A stretch of 64,000 nt of DNA from Tomocerus qinae (GCA_020055645.1 CM034546.1:63550001-63614000); one strand, 5' to 3'; numbered from the stretch's first letter, positions 33,732 through 44,742 are shown. Notes: generated by a model from the sequence alone, not told the origin. Program-made: numbers and translations.

Positions 33732-34013
33732 ATCATATCGTCTGCTTAATATTACAAGGTAACAAGCCATTTTATCATGACTGCTACAAAGTAACAAACC
33801 ATTTTATCATGGCTGAGACAAAGTAACAAACCATTTTATCATGACCGCGACAAAGTAACAAACCACTGTATCAGGAGTTAGGTTTGTTACCTTGTCGCAG
33901 CCATGATAAAATGGTTTGTTACTTTGTCTCAGCCATGATAAAATGGTTTGTTACTTTGTAGCAGTCATGATAAAATGGCTTGTTACCTTGTAATATTAAG
34001 CAGACGATATGAT
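33732..34013. repeat. 282-bp near-perfect palindrome
   Basis: ATCATATCGTCTGCTTAATA at the left is the reverse complement of the right end. Each arm contains about four copies of a 32-bp unit, CAAAGTAACAAACCATTTTA then TCATGACTGCTA. The centre (about 33865-33885) has only a few unpaired bases. It could extrude as a long hairpin. It is probably a MITE, though a clean target duplication was not seen. Confidence 0.8.
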
Positions 34014-34097
34014 TAATGCTGACGTTTTTTGTAAATGGACTTGTTGTTCAAAAGGCACAATAAAAGCATTACTTACTACTTAATTACTACTTAATTA

Positions 34098-34318
34098 CTA
34101 CTTTGCTCAATGTTTTTGGTAAAGAAAATTTGTACTCTGAAAGATTTCGATCAATGTTGCCAACGGTTTGTGAGCGAGATAAAAGAGCTACCAGACAATC
34201 AAAAGGTTATTTACTACAACCATTTAATGTAAAAATTAAAAGGCGATATAAGAATTCCACCATACCACAAGATTTTATCTTATTAAATAAAATGTGCGTT
34301 AATGATGAAATTAACTAG
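34098..34318 (+). mobile_element. LINE-B fragment: extreme C-terminus
   Basis: The frame reads ENLYSERFRSMLPTVCERDK, then RATRQSKGYLLQPFNVKIK, then RRYKNSTIPQDFILLNKM. It aligns with the C-terminus of the LINE-B copy at 40023-40529 (NSERFRTMLP ... RRQTRHSKKILLQPY ... KKRYEESTVP). Only about 70 codons remain. Confidence 0.65.
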
Positions 34319-34362
34319 AGTTGCTAAATTTAAAAAATTCTAGAACTAATTAACACTTCCTT

Positions 34363-34640
34363 TACCAACGTGTGTGACAAATGTCACACACGCCGTTTTT
34401 GGTTTTTCATTCGGCTCTGTTGTGCGATACAACCTTATGGCTCCTGGTAGCTTTCAAAAATATAGTTTTATAAATTTTAAAAATATTTTGAAGTCATTTG
34501 GTTCATTATTTCGGTTTTTATAGCAAAATTAAATGAGGAAAGTCTGACTATACATGGTAGTTACCAACGTGTGACAAATGTCACACAATCAGGGTTTTTG
34601 TACTGGAGTGTGACATTTGTCACACACGTGGGTAACTACA
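34363..34640. repeat. MITE-like element with GTGTGACAAATGTCACAC palindromes
   Basis: TTACCAACGTGTGTGACAA at the left is mirrored by TTGTCACACACGTGGGTAA at the right. A second TTACCAACGTGTGACAAATG lies near 34560. Each copy contains the palindrome GTGTGACAAATGTCACAC. Confidence 0.6.
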
Positions 34641-34856
34641 ATGTAAAAGGTAATAAATGGAATTTTATTATTTTTACGGACATTATTGTTGCGCCGCGTA
34701 GACGCAAGTAAATGTAGTGTATAATTTAAGAATTCATTTTGTGAACGTTTCAAAGTTGAAAGAAGCGCGCAGACTCATTGCTCTTTTGCCTTTGCTAGAA
34801 GGACGCTGTTGTCCGTTAATTTAATAGAACTTGTTTGATATTCGTTGGAGTAAGGT

Positions 34857-35855
34857 GTCTGTTTGGAGCTTCTCCCCAATTAATTGTGTGAATGTGAATA
34901 AATATAGTTAAAATTTCACATTCTCGGTTTTTTGGACTTGATCACTATTTAATTTATCCTTGCACCGTTCGGGCTTTCCAGGTCAAGGGTCAGAAAAAGT
35001 CGACATAATTTTTGTCACATATCATACTTCACCACCCCATGGCAAGCGCCACAACAATTATGGTATAAAAAGTGCGAAAAATAGACATATATTATGCATA
35101 ATATATGAGTATATAGTAAGCATAAAAGCATTTATATTAAGCATATATGAGTATATAATAAGAATATAAGCATTTATATGAAGCATATACAGGGCAAACC
35201 AGATGTATCCTTACGTGGTCTACGCTCTCTAGCTCCTGAACGGAGACTGCTACGAAAATGAGGTGGCCACCATTGGAAAGAGGGCAAAATTTCCAATCGT
35301 TACTAAGAGCCTAAGTATTACATTGGATATATTGAAGCAAATTTTGGAAAATTTTGTTACGCTTCGAATTAGGCCTAACCCGGAACAGATAAAATAATTA
35401 TTATACTCACTTCGATTGGAAATTTTGTCCTCTTTCCAATGGTGGCCACCTCATTTTCCTAGCAGTCTCCGTTCAGGAGCTAGAGAGCGTAGACCACGTA
35501 AGGATACATCTGGTTTGCCCTGTATATGCTTCATATAAATGCTTCTACTCTTATTATATACTCATATATGCTTAATATAAATGCTTTTATGCTTATTATA
35601 TAGTCATATATTATTCATAATATATGTCTATTTTTCGCACTTTTTATACCATAATTGTTGTGGCGCTTGCCATGGGGTGGTGAAGTATGATATGTGATAA
35701 AAATTATGTCGACTTTTCTGACCCTTGACCTGGAAAGCCCTAACGGTGCAAGGATAAATTAAAATAGTGATCAAGTCCAAAAAACCCGAGAATGTGAATT
35801 TTAACTATATTTATTCACATTCACACAATTAATTGGGGAGAAGCTCCAAACAGAC
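34857..35855. repeat. Inverted repeat with 443-bp arms and 113-bp loop
   Basis: 34857-35299 and 35413-35855 are reverse complements with only scattered differences. They start GTCTGTTTGGAGCTTCTCCC and share GGTGGCCACCAT-type and ATATATGAGTATATA phrases. Both arms are 443 bp. The loop is unique AT-rich sequence. The right arm joins the TTCGAAAGTACTCC minisatellite directly. Short frames inside are not genes. Confidence 0.85.
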
Positions 35856-36120
35856 TCCAAAATATTCAAAGGCTCTAGAATATTCGAAAGTACTCCAAAA
35901 TATTCAAAAAGACTCCAGAATATTCGAAAGTACTCCAAAATATTCGAAAAGACTCCAAAATATTCGAGTACCCCAAAGTATTCGAAAGTACTCCAAAATA
36001 TTCGAAAGTACTCCAAAATATTCGAAAGTACTCCAAAATATTCGAAAAGACTCCAAAATATTTGAAAGTACTCCAAAATATTCGAAAGTACTCCAAAATA
36101 TTCGAAAAGACTCTAAAATA
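35856..36120. repeat. 20-bp minisatellite AATATTCGAAAGTACTCCAA
   Basis: About thirteen units of 20 bp with AAAAGACTCC and AAAGTACTCC variants. Its reverse complement resembles the 20-bp unit of the large satellite at 58990-64000. Peptide-like frames with repeated EYFRIFWS-type units on the minus strand are artefacts of the repeat. Confidence 0.9.
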
Positions 36121-36140
36121 ATTAGGAAATTGCCATTAGA

Positions 36141-38182
36141 GAAGACAGTTGTAACGATATAGATTTAAGTATAATTATCACCACTAACTCTAAGAAGAAG
36201 AAAAAATGTCGTAAATTTATTAACATGTGTAAGGTTTTTAAATTAAGACAATATCCTAATAGGAAAAGGATTAATTTATATTATAAACTTTACAATGATG
36301 TAATTAGTAAGCAAAATCAAAATTCAGTACACAATTTAACCAGAGATAAAATTCCACTACCATTTGAGATAAAAACGTTGTTATATTTAGGAATGAAATT
36401 CAGTTTTACTCTTTCGCCTAATCCTAAGAATTTGATTATGAGTTTTAATGAAGGAATGAGAAAGATAGCTTGGTTTGTATACTTTTTAATAAACCAAAAT
36501 GTTCATTAAATAATATTGAAAAACTTGTACATAGTTTTAAGAAAAGTAAAACTGGATACAACAAAGTACACTCTTCTATAGAACCCTTAATTTTTAATGA
36601 ACCAAAAGACTCATGTGACAACTTTATGAAAAGAATAAAGGCTAATACTACAACAAATAAATTAATTTCTAAAGAATTTTTGGAGTCATTTAAAAACATT
36701 CAATCGGAAAAAAATATTATTATAAAATCTGCGGATAAAAACGCTGGTATTTGTATTATGGATAGGGTTGATTATGATAAAGAAATCCTCAAGCAGTTAA
36801 ATAATTTAGAAGTATATCTGCCTTCAACTAAAGCGCATTTTATTTATGAAATGGAATCAATGATTGATGAAATTAAAAGCTACAAGTTTCCACCTGAATT
36901 AAAAGTTAAAGATTTAATAGACACAAACTATGAACCTGCTATGTTTCATGGTTTACCAAAAGTACACAAAGATTTTAAAACGTTCCCACCTGTTAGACCA
37001 ATAAGTAGTAACGTTAAATGTGGTAATAGAAATTATAGCAAATTAGTGGATATAACTTTGCAACCAGTAATGAATCTACTTCCAGAAGTAATAATAGATA
37101 CAACACATTTCATTTTACGGTTAAGTCAAGTTAAATTAAACCCCAACCGAAAGTATGTACTTGTAACAGCAGATATAGAATCTTTGTATCCTAATTTACC
37201 AATTATTACTTGTAAACATCAATGTTTAGCAGCGTATGAAGAAAACAGGCACTTGTTAAATGATAATGTACCATTATCAACTAAACAATTGGAAAAACTG
37301 TTAAATTGGACTTATAGCTATGTAGAATTCAATAATTTATATTATAAACAACACAAAGGAATTCCAATGGGTTCAAGTGCTAGTGTAGTCATTGCTAATA
37401 TAACTGTATCAAGGGAACTACAACCAAACTTTCATAACAAACCTGAAGTAGCATTTAATGTACGCTTTATTGACGACATATTTTTGATCATAGATGTTAC
37501 AGAAATTATTGATGTTAATAATTACATTAATACTATGTTAAAACATAATTTCTTAACCTTTACCTATAATATTAATGACAAAACTGTGAATTTTCTAGAT
37601 TTAACTGTAAATATAAATGATAATAATGAACTTAGTACAAGTATTTTCAGAAAACCTATGAGCAAGCACCAATACTTACACTACCTTTCTAATCACCCTT
37701 TTCATGTAAAACAATCCCTACCATTCTCTGCTGGTATCAGAATTATAAGATGTACATCAAATGAAGACGCTGCAAAAATTGAAATCAAAAATGAACTTGA
37801 GAAATTTATACCAAGAGGCTATCCAAATAGTTTAATAGAAAATAGCATTGATAAGCTAAGTAAAATAACAAGATACGAAATTTTAAGGCCTAAGAAAAAA
37901 ATGCTTATTACTAATTTGTATTTACATACACCAGAGGTTTTAAACCAATATAATGTTAGTATTTCTGAGGTATTTAATAATGCAATTAACACGGGTAACA
38001 AAATCTTTCTAGTTTTACCATTCTACAAAAATATAAACAATTTGGGGAAAATCTTTAATGAACAATTAATTGAGGCGATGAAACAATGTATAGACAATAG
38101 ATTTCTGCAGATTTTAGACAACCTAAGTATCTCTCTGGCCTTTTGTAAGACTAATTCACTAAATCAATATTTCCTAAAATAA
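36141..38182 (+). pseudogene. Penelope-like reverse transcriptase, one frameshift
   Basis: Coding similarity starts near 36141 (DSCNDIDLS ... KKKKKCRKFIN), passes the ATG at 36225 and breaks near 36490-36505. It then continues to 38182 in a frame that is 570 codons long. RT hallmarks include FHGLPKVHKDFKTFPPVRPI, TADIESLYPNLP (motif A), KGIPMGSSASV (motif B), RFIDDIFLI (motif C, catalytic DD), NFLDLTV and SNHPFHVKQSLPFSAG. This matches the copy at 46896-48836 throughout at moderate identity. No GIY-YIG domain follows and no N-terminal ORF precedes, so it is 5'-truncated. A 14-bp inverted pair (AATTGCCATTAGAG near 36127, CTCTAATGGCAATT near 38357) brackets it. Confidence 0.85.
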
Positions 38183-39560
38183 ATGGGGAAAATGAATTTG
38201 CGCCAATGTTCAAAAATAGAGTAACATGAGAACCGCGCTCTTTTAGCTGACAATGAGCGAATGATTAATCTCATTAATTGTAATTATATTTATAAATTTA
38301 ACACAATGTACAGTGTACTAATTTAGATACATAACACTGTTATTTGGGTAAGTCTCCTCTAATGGCAATTATTTTATTTTATATTATTTTATACAAACTT
38401 ACAATATTTTATGACCTTACAACTTTAATTTTATTATACTCCTATTAGATCTGTAAAAGTTAATTACTATATAATATAATTATTATTTTAATGTCAAAGA
38501 CTTCAAAGTGATTCCTTGTATAGTATTACATTACTGAACATAAAATTAAAACGAACAATGTATTTTTATGTAATGTATTCCAGTTGGACTTGACAAAGAT
38601 TAAATCGAAACATGTTGTCCTATTACCAAACTGGATTTTGAACTGAAGAAATTTTTTAATCATTTTTTGGATTTGGGCCGATTAACTTGTGATAAATTTA
38701 TTGCATATCAAAACATCCAAGTTCGTTACAAAAAGATTTCACATCAGAATATTTAAATGCCTTCTATGAGTAAATTGGGAGGTGCATGAGCAAACAGTTC
38801 GAAGCAAATGGGTGTAGCTTTGAACTGGGAATTAATTTCCGGTATCCACTTAGATATCTGGGCAGTTAACGGTGAAAAACAGTAAGAGATAATTAGATTG
38901 TACCCAACCTAGAATTAGTTTCCTTCTAACTATAAAAAATCTGGCCCACCTACAGAATACTCAACCTGCCTTAAACGATATTTTAAAGGGTTTAATTAAC
39001 TGTAACAAGGGGTTTCTCCCCGCCTTTAAATTTTCAATAATAAAAGTGGAGGAACAGCTGAATGGGGTTTTCTTTTACCGAATTGCTGTTAATGAGGCTT
39101 TGAGCCTAATTTTAAGGGCCAATACCGACTCATCTTTAGGCAAGTGTGTCCTCCGCTATTACACTAGGAAGGTATATTTCAAAGAAGCCAAATAAGTATA
39201 TTCATTCTTTTCTATAATTCCGAATGGCAAATTTCTTTTTCCAAAATTTTTCACGAAATGATGAGAATATCACATCGATTCACTTGGCTCGCTGTGTTAC
39301 TTGCTTGTGGTCGAGGCCTTGAACTCCCCCTGCATCTGATATTATTATCAAAATTTAAATAAACATCTAATATTTTTATTTTTTACCAAAATTTTACCAC
39401 TTGTACCAAATTATTTTGACGAGAGTTGGCAGGAAATTGGTAACATTTTAGTATACCAATATTTAATATACTTTAAATCTGACTCAGTAGAACTACAATT
39501 ACGATTACAAGCATTCGTATTCATAACAAACTTTTGTCACAGCTCCGTCAGGAGCTTGTC
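38183..39560. other. AT-rich non-coding
   Basis: Contains the 3' end of the Penelope-like copy and otherwise nothing I recognise. There is no domain-bearing frame on either strand. Confidence 0.5.
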
Positions 39561-39569
39561 TTTCATCCG

Positions 39570-39905
39570 CCATGATGGCTAGCAATGATATGTACAGTAT
39601 GTCGCCGACCTTTAATAGTCTTGAGGCGGCACCTAAAGGTTCATCAACTGCAAAAGGTAAATTAATTTTCAAACAAATTAATTTACAACATTGCAAAGCA
39701 GCCACGGCAGCACTTAGCAATAGATATCTAGGCAACAATTATTGTTCTCATCCAGGAACCATATGCATACAAAGGCGAAGTTTGCGGCCTTTCTAGAAAG
39801 GGGATGATCCATGCTTTGGATTGCACAGAAAATACAAGGCCCTGCATACTTACGTCAAACAACTTAAATCGGTCGCCGTTAAATTCAAATTGTTTAACGG
39901 AGATA
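39570..39905 (+). mobile_element. LINE-A fragment: start of the EEP endonuclease
   Basis: The frame reads FKQINLQHCKAATAALSNRY, then a damaged part with ICIQ, and in another frame MIHALDCTENTRPCILTSN. This matches the start of the LINE-A endonuclease at 7400-7210 (LANLQHCIAATGLISNRL ... CIQEPYAYKG). It is cut at 39905, where the TACA tail of LINE-B begins. Confidence 0.65.
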
Positions 39906-40600
39906 TTGTATGTATGTATGTATGTATTGCATTTATTCAGGAAGAGTTACAGGCAACTTTGCAGTTGGAAGAGAACCCAGAAATACATATAGAATATAAA
40001 AGTGGTCAAGTGTCAACTAAACTTATTTTGTAAATACTATACCATTATTGTAGGATATTACATTTTGGTTGTATAACCTGTTTAATTCATTGACAATTTT
40101 CGGGACTGTTGACTCTTCATATCTCTTTTTAATTGAGGATTTGTACGGCTGTAACAGAATTTTTTTTGAGTGTCTTGTCTGCCTCCTCTCACCGGAATTG
40201 TAAAAATCTGGCAACATTGTTCTAAATCTCTCAGAATTTAATAACTGTATGCCAAATTTTTTGAGGAGGTTGGATCTACGTTGTTCTAATTTTTCTATTT
40301 TTAATTCTATACACCATTGATCATACTCTGATTCGGCAATTTTACATCCAATTATCACCGACATTGCTCTCTTCTGTACACTCTCTAACTTGTTACATAA
40401 GGTTTTAGACAGTGCTGGGCCCCATACGACATTTGCGTACTCTAAAATTGGTCTAATGTAACACTTGTATGCCTGTACTAACTCTGGTTTATCAAATCCA
40501 TGTCTCTTCAAATTCTGTAGTATGAACATTTTTGCAGAGGCTCTTTCAATTATCTCGTCGATTTGGTTGTCCCATTTAAGGTCATTTGTAATTTTGTCCG
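39906..40600 (-). mobile_element. LINE-B fragment: post-RT region to 3' tail
   Basis: On the minus strand from about 40600: ITNDLKWDNQIDEIIERASA, then the 168-codon frame at 40529-40023 with AYKCYIRPILEYANVVWGPA, NKLESVQKRAM, RRSNLLKKFGI and KKRYEESTVPKIVNELNRLY. This is the post-RT and C-terminal region of CR1/Rex-like LINEs and is intact as far as it goes. It ends in AT-rich 3' UTR and a TACA tail (TGTATGTATGTATGTATT on the + strand at 39909-39926). It is 5'-truncated and lies between two pieces of LINE-A. The part from 40388 upstream is repeated at 50999-51210. Confidence 0.75.
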
Positions 40601-40609
40601 GGCTTCAAT

Positions 40610-41127
40610 ATATTCGTAGAACAAAGATAAAAATCCGCCTTCCGATAAGGTACACAGTCTTGTTAACTTCTGTAACCAAAACTCTACCAATAATATTTAG
40701 CATCGACGCCAATGCCAACAATGAGACGTGCGGCAGTACAAATACTAACGACAGAGGATAATCCTTCCTCGAGTTCATTGTTAGTTCAAATTCTAAACCG
40801 TGGACATATACCAACATTTAGTAGTGGCCTTGGCAGGAAGGAGGTCATCGATATTACTCTTTGTTCTCCTACTTTATCTTCTCATATATCTAATTGGGAA
40901 GTTGAAGTGGAGCCTTCACTCTCTGACCATATGTACATATCCTTCCAACTAGAGTACAATACTCCTAAGCCTATACAGTATAGGAATCCAAAAAAGGCAG
41001 TAGAGGAGTTGGACCATATAGTTGATAGGCTGAATGCAATTATAACTAAATCCTTCGAAAATGCCACTCAAAGCCATCCGGAGCGGTGGCAAGCTTGTTC
41101 CTTGGTGGAACGACGAACTGACACTTC
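40610..41127 (+). mobile_element. LINE-A fragment in block X: EEP domain C-terminal half
   Basis: In two frames: IIFSIDANANNETCGSTNTN, then a frameshift near 40757, then ILNRGHIPTFSSGLGRKEVI, DITLCS and SLSDHMYISFQLE. These are the EEP endonuclease motifs DANAxN...NxRG, NRGxxPTF and SDH. The region ends VPWWNDEL-like just before the LTR insertion at 41128, and continues at 45295. Confidence 0.75.
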
Positions 41128-41480
41128 TGTAATGGTACATTGTTATTGTAGGAAAATACATAAAAATTGAAAAGGACAAAATAAGGATGTTATGTCCATT
41201 ATTTGGGACTATGGTTGTTATTGTAGGAAAATGTAAATGTTATGACCTAGAAGACGGATATAAATATACATGGAGAATGAATGCATAAGAAAAGAGAGTA
41301 TATAATAAAGACGAGCAGTAGACTCAGTAGTATGATTCGGAGTATTGGGACGTCTACACATCTTATTTTACAGCATATTCTGGCCAATTGTGGTCTAAAC
41401 CTTACGCAAAGGAACCTCACCCTTAGACAGAGCACAAAAAGGATTTTAATGATTATACGACGCCAACAAGCGCCACTACA
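41128..41480 (+). repeat. 5' LTR
   Basis: 353 bp, TG...CA. It contains TATAAATATA (41259-41268) and AATAAA (41304-41309), a plausible U3/R order for + strand transcription. The phrase TTGTTATTGTAGGAAAAT occurs twice near the start (about 41140 and 41215), a small U3 duplication. Confidence 0.9.
41259..41268 (+). promoter_or_regulatory. TATA box in the 5' LTR
   Basis: TATAAATATA, 36 bp ahead of AATAAA. The order promoter then poly(A) signal supports + strand as the transcribed strand, in agreement with the FHA frame. Confidence 0.55.
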
Positions 41481-41498
41481 TGGAGGCTCAACTAAGTT
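41481..41498 (+). other. Candidate primer binding site
   Basis: TGGAGGCTCAACTAAGTT follows the LTR with no gap. TGG is the expected complement of the CCA end of a tRNA. I cannot assign the tRNA. Confidence 0.45.
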
Positions 41499-41864
41499 TT
41501 TGCGTAACTACGACCGCAGTTCTACAATCTGTTAAGTTTTAATTTTTCGAATTTTTTTTCTTATTACTTTATTTCCTATATTTGCCACATCAGACTATAC
41601 ATTGATTTGACACTGAATCCACATACTAATTCGGATTTCCTTAATTCCGGCTGCTATTGAGGACGCGGTGGCAGGGCCCATTTTGTTTTAGTTTGCCTTC
41701 CGATGGCCCGGGGGAGCAGAGAGAGAGAGGGAGGAGAGAGTGTAGACCGGATGAATGGTTTAACGATGTTGGGTGATTCTGTTAATACACAATTTTTAGT
41801 TATCTTTTAAGAACTTTAAGCTATTTATTGAAGTGACCTTAATCAACGTAAGTTACTTACTTTA

Positions 41865-42076
41865 GCCTCGTCTTCCAGGAGAGCATCATAACCCTTTAAC
41901 ACGAGTACCAGCGTATTGTGAAATCTCAGGTGTCTCAAAACTCTTATTTCATCATCGACTACCTTTACTTTTAAATATCCTTTGGTAGCCAATTTCTGAG
42001 TTAGGATTGTTGAAAGGGGTGTCAAAGATACCCGGCATACGGGAGCGTTCGATGTGGAAGAGGAAAATCTACCCAT
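41865..42076 (-). other. Candidate antisense coding exon
   Basis: From an ATG at 42076 the minus strand is open for about 71 codons (MGRFSSSTSN ... KVKVVDDEIRVLRHLRFHNT ... YDALLEDEAK) and then meets AAA|GTAAGT, a near-consensus splice donor at about 41864. It could be the first exon of a host gene captured in antisense. I recognise no domain, and no downstream exon is evident before the LTR, so chance is possible. Confidence 0.3.
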
Positions 42077-42609
42077 TTTGTTTTGTCACACAGGGTAGGG
42101 ACTCAATATAGTAGTGATCTAGTTCGTAAACTCAAACGGAATGTGAACATACGCTTTTTAGACAATATTTTATAGTAAACCTTAAACAATCGCTTCATTT
42201 TAGAAATATTTATCTGTTAAGAGGACGCATCGAACACTTGAACAATTTCACTTTATTTTCGGCAGATATAGTATTATGAGCAGATACTTAGGGATCATTG
42301 TGAAAAATTTTATTCATTAGATAGATTTCGTCTTTTTCCCACGAACAAACATCTAAATATAAGTAGCACTGATATGAAATAGATAGGCCACTCCATTCAT
42401 AACGGGTAAAATTATTTCTGTAGAAAAAGGGAATAGATGTATATATAGTCACTCAGGCTAGAATTTTGGGCTGAAGGGAAAGGGCAGTTGTCAATCAAAA
42501 CTAATCAAGTGAACCTTCCATTTCAAGTAGAGACACAATATAATTCATTCATTCATATAGCTGCGATAATCTGAATAGTAGGTGTTAGTAAAACCCATAA
42601 GTTATCGAC

Positions 42610-42720
42610 ACTCTATGTATACGTTAGCCGACATCCTGCGTATACGTTAGCAGACATCCTTGCGTATACGTTAGCAGACATCCTGCGTATACGTTAGCAG
42701 ACATCCTGCGTTAGCCGAAT
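42610..42720. repeat. 23-bp minisatellite in the LTR element
   Basis: Four to five units of GTATACGTTAGCAGACATCC then TGC, with one shortened unit at the end. Confidence 0.8.
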
Positions 42721-43234
42721 GGCGTCATATGAGTTAGCCGACATGTTACAATACAGGCTTCTGCATACACTGATTAATACCCAACTGAATAGAGGCCCTC
42801 ATCAGTTCATGGGCATCGCTTTTGCCAAGTCTGGTCGACTTTCGGCTTTGCGTTTAGGAGTTGTCATGGGCATGGACGGACGGACATACTAACGTACGGA
42901 CAGACTGTGCGATGCTATAAACTAGTCAGGCGAGCTCAAAACGGGAACTACATTAGAAGGGTAAAAGTAGACTTGTATAAAATAGGGCGTTATGAAAAAA
43001 TGTGGGACTAGTCGCTGTAGTTACAATTTAAAGATAAGAAAAAAAAACTGGGGTATATATATATAGTTGGACGGAAAAATACGGGACTCCTAAATACGAA
43101 ATGAGAGAAGTATAGAAAAATAAGATGTACTCACTCTTTACGAGCTAGTTACATTACTATGCGGAACTACTTCAGCTATGAGTTGGTTGGTCCGTCGGGT
43201 ACAATTGATGATGAGGAAGGTACTTACTGCTGCT

Positions 43235-43550
43235 GTACAATCAGTAAAACCAGAATCCGCTGAAAGCATGTGGAGATAGTAAAACCAGAATCCGCTGAAA
43301 GCATGTGGAGAGAGAAACAATGAACTGATTGTTGTGGTGGACGCACCGATAGTACACTGCTGAAAGCATGCAGTCTAGTTAGCCAACACTACAGCTTGGT
43401 AATATAAGTACCCGAGAGGTAGTAAAACTAGAATCCGCTGAAAGCATGTGGAAAGATAACCGTTATGGCACTGCTGAAAGCATGCAGTCAAGTTAGCCAA
43501 CACTACAGGTTGGTAATGTAAGTACCCGAGACCTAAATCGAACAAAAATT
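43235..43550. repeat. Interleaved repeated blocks with CTGAAAGCATG
   Basis: CCAGAATCCGCTGAAAGCAT then GTGGAGA occurs at about 43250 and 43285, and a close variant at about 43430. A longer block, GCTGAAAGCATGCAGT then GTTAGCCAACACTACAG through AAGTACCCGAGA, occurs at about 43360-43420 and 43471-43532. They alternate, suggesting unequal exchange. Confidence 0.75.
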
Positions 43551-43830
43551 AATGTAACCAACCCACAGCTTGGAGCATGTAGTACCCAGGCATACGATTC
43601 CGAATCAGGAAGATATAAACACAACATAATATTTCATGGTCCGCAAATAAGTGTCAGGCATTATAGATAAATAACTAATTGAGAAGCGAAAAAAATAACC
43701 TTTTTTTGATATTGTGGAGTCTTATTTATAATTAGATCAACTTTCCTATAGCAAGGGAAAGACAGACGGCTTGGTGGGTATAAATGCTGGCAAGTTGACA
43801 ATAATAAAGTTCAGTCAAATACTGGCGACA

Positions 43831-44742
43831 ATGATGAATAGTTGTTCTTATGAAACCTCCTGCGCTGTTTATCAGCTCTTCCAGAAATCACCGGTTTATT
43901 TGCAGCCGAATTCTCGTTTTGTATTCGGCCGAAAATCTAAAACTATAAAAACCGTAAAAGCTGATCACTATATGTACACAGACAGTCCGGTAGTTTCAAG
44001 GGCCCATGTCATAATCAGCCACACCAAAGGAGGAATATGGATTATTCAGGACCTGAACGCATCCAATGGAACATATCTCAACCACAATCGATTACGACCA
44101 AACCAAAGACTCCCGTTAGAACATGGAGACCTCATTGGTTTAGGGGTGGACAAATCTGGCTGTTTAGACGAAGAAAACAAAGGCGACCATAGGGACCCGA
44201 GGTGCGTGTATTATAAGTTCTTAGAAAACGTCGACAAAAAGTCATGCACCACTCGAGAACAGCCGTGGGACAAGGCCATCCGGGAGGAACTATTTTCTAC
44301 TTATGAAGCTGGACACAAAATTGACTGGAGTCGAATTCAAAGACAGGAGCAGCAAGCTTTCGAACACGCTGACGACCATTTTTCAGGAGAAATAAACGGG
44401 TTTTTCAGTAAAACGGGAGATCTACAGGAACGAGGACGGAGAAGTTCATCAGTCCGTAGGCATCTCAGTCTCTCACCAGAGTTACTACGCTGTAGAGAAT
44501 CATCACTTCGACCGTCTAAGAGCTCAACACCGATCTTAAGATTTCCAAGTGGCGCTTCATTATCCGAGGGCAAACCGATGAAACCGGAAACGGCACCTTT
44601 ACAGCACCAAATACCCCTACCCGGAATCGACCCGGAGGTTATATTTATTAAGACAAGAAACGGGCTCAAGAGGAAAACGATGAGCTTTGAGACAGAACCT
44701 GACATAAAGCAACTTCGTGTCGGGAACGAGAAAACAAATTGA
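43831..44742 (+). CDS. FHA-domain protein carried by the LTR element
   Basis: The first ATG in the frame is at 43831 (ACA-ATG-ATG context), giving 303 residues; the frame is open 20 codons further upstream without an ATG. Residues about 20-105 form a forkhead-associated domain. FGRKS (32-36) supplies the conserved GR, VVSRAH (54-59) supplies the S-x-x-H, and NASNGTYLN (76-84) supplies the NG turn. These are the residues that contact phosphothreonine in known FHA domains. The remaining 200 residues are polar and low in recognisable structure. The KAIREELFSTYEAGHKIDWS segment and Ser/Arg/Pro-rich tail suggest a regulatory region. No intron is visible, which fits passage through RNA. FHA proteins usually act in nuclear phosphorylation signalling; the cellular parent cannot be named. 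The intact frame between identical LTRs implies recent capture or selection. Confidence 0.8.
   Translation: MMNSCSYETSCAVYQLFQKSPVYLQPNSRFVFGRKSKTIKTVKADHYMYTDSPVVSRAHVIISHTKGGIWIIQDLNASNGTYLNHNRLRPNQRLPLEHGDLIGLGVDKSGCLDEENKGDHRDPRCVYYKFLENVDKKSCTTREQPWDKAIREELFSTYEAGHKIDWSRIQRQEQQAFEHADDHFSGEINGFFSKTGDLQERGRRSSSVRRHLSLSPELLRCRESSLRPSKSSTPILRFPSGASLSEGKPMKPETAPLQHQIPLPGIDPEVIFIKTRNGLKRKTMSFETEPDIKQLRVGNEKTN

Larger units (their letters stand above)
41499..43830 (+). other. Long leader of the LTR element, no gag/pol seen
   Basis: About 2.3 kb without a sense frame of note. It holds a purine-rich GAGAGAGAGGGAGGAGAG run near 41718, a 23-bp minisatellite near 42615-42715, and repeated blocks at 43235-43550. 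The minus-strand frame at 41865-42076 is listed separately. Confidence 0.6.

Noticed and set aside
34857-35855. Pair of LTRs at 34.9 and 35.4 kb
   Set aside because: The repeats are inverted, not direct, so they cannot be LTRs.
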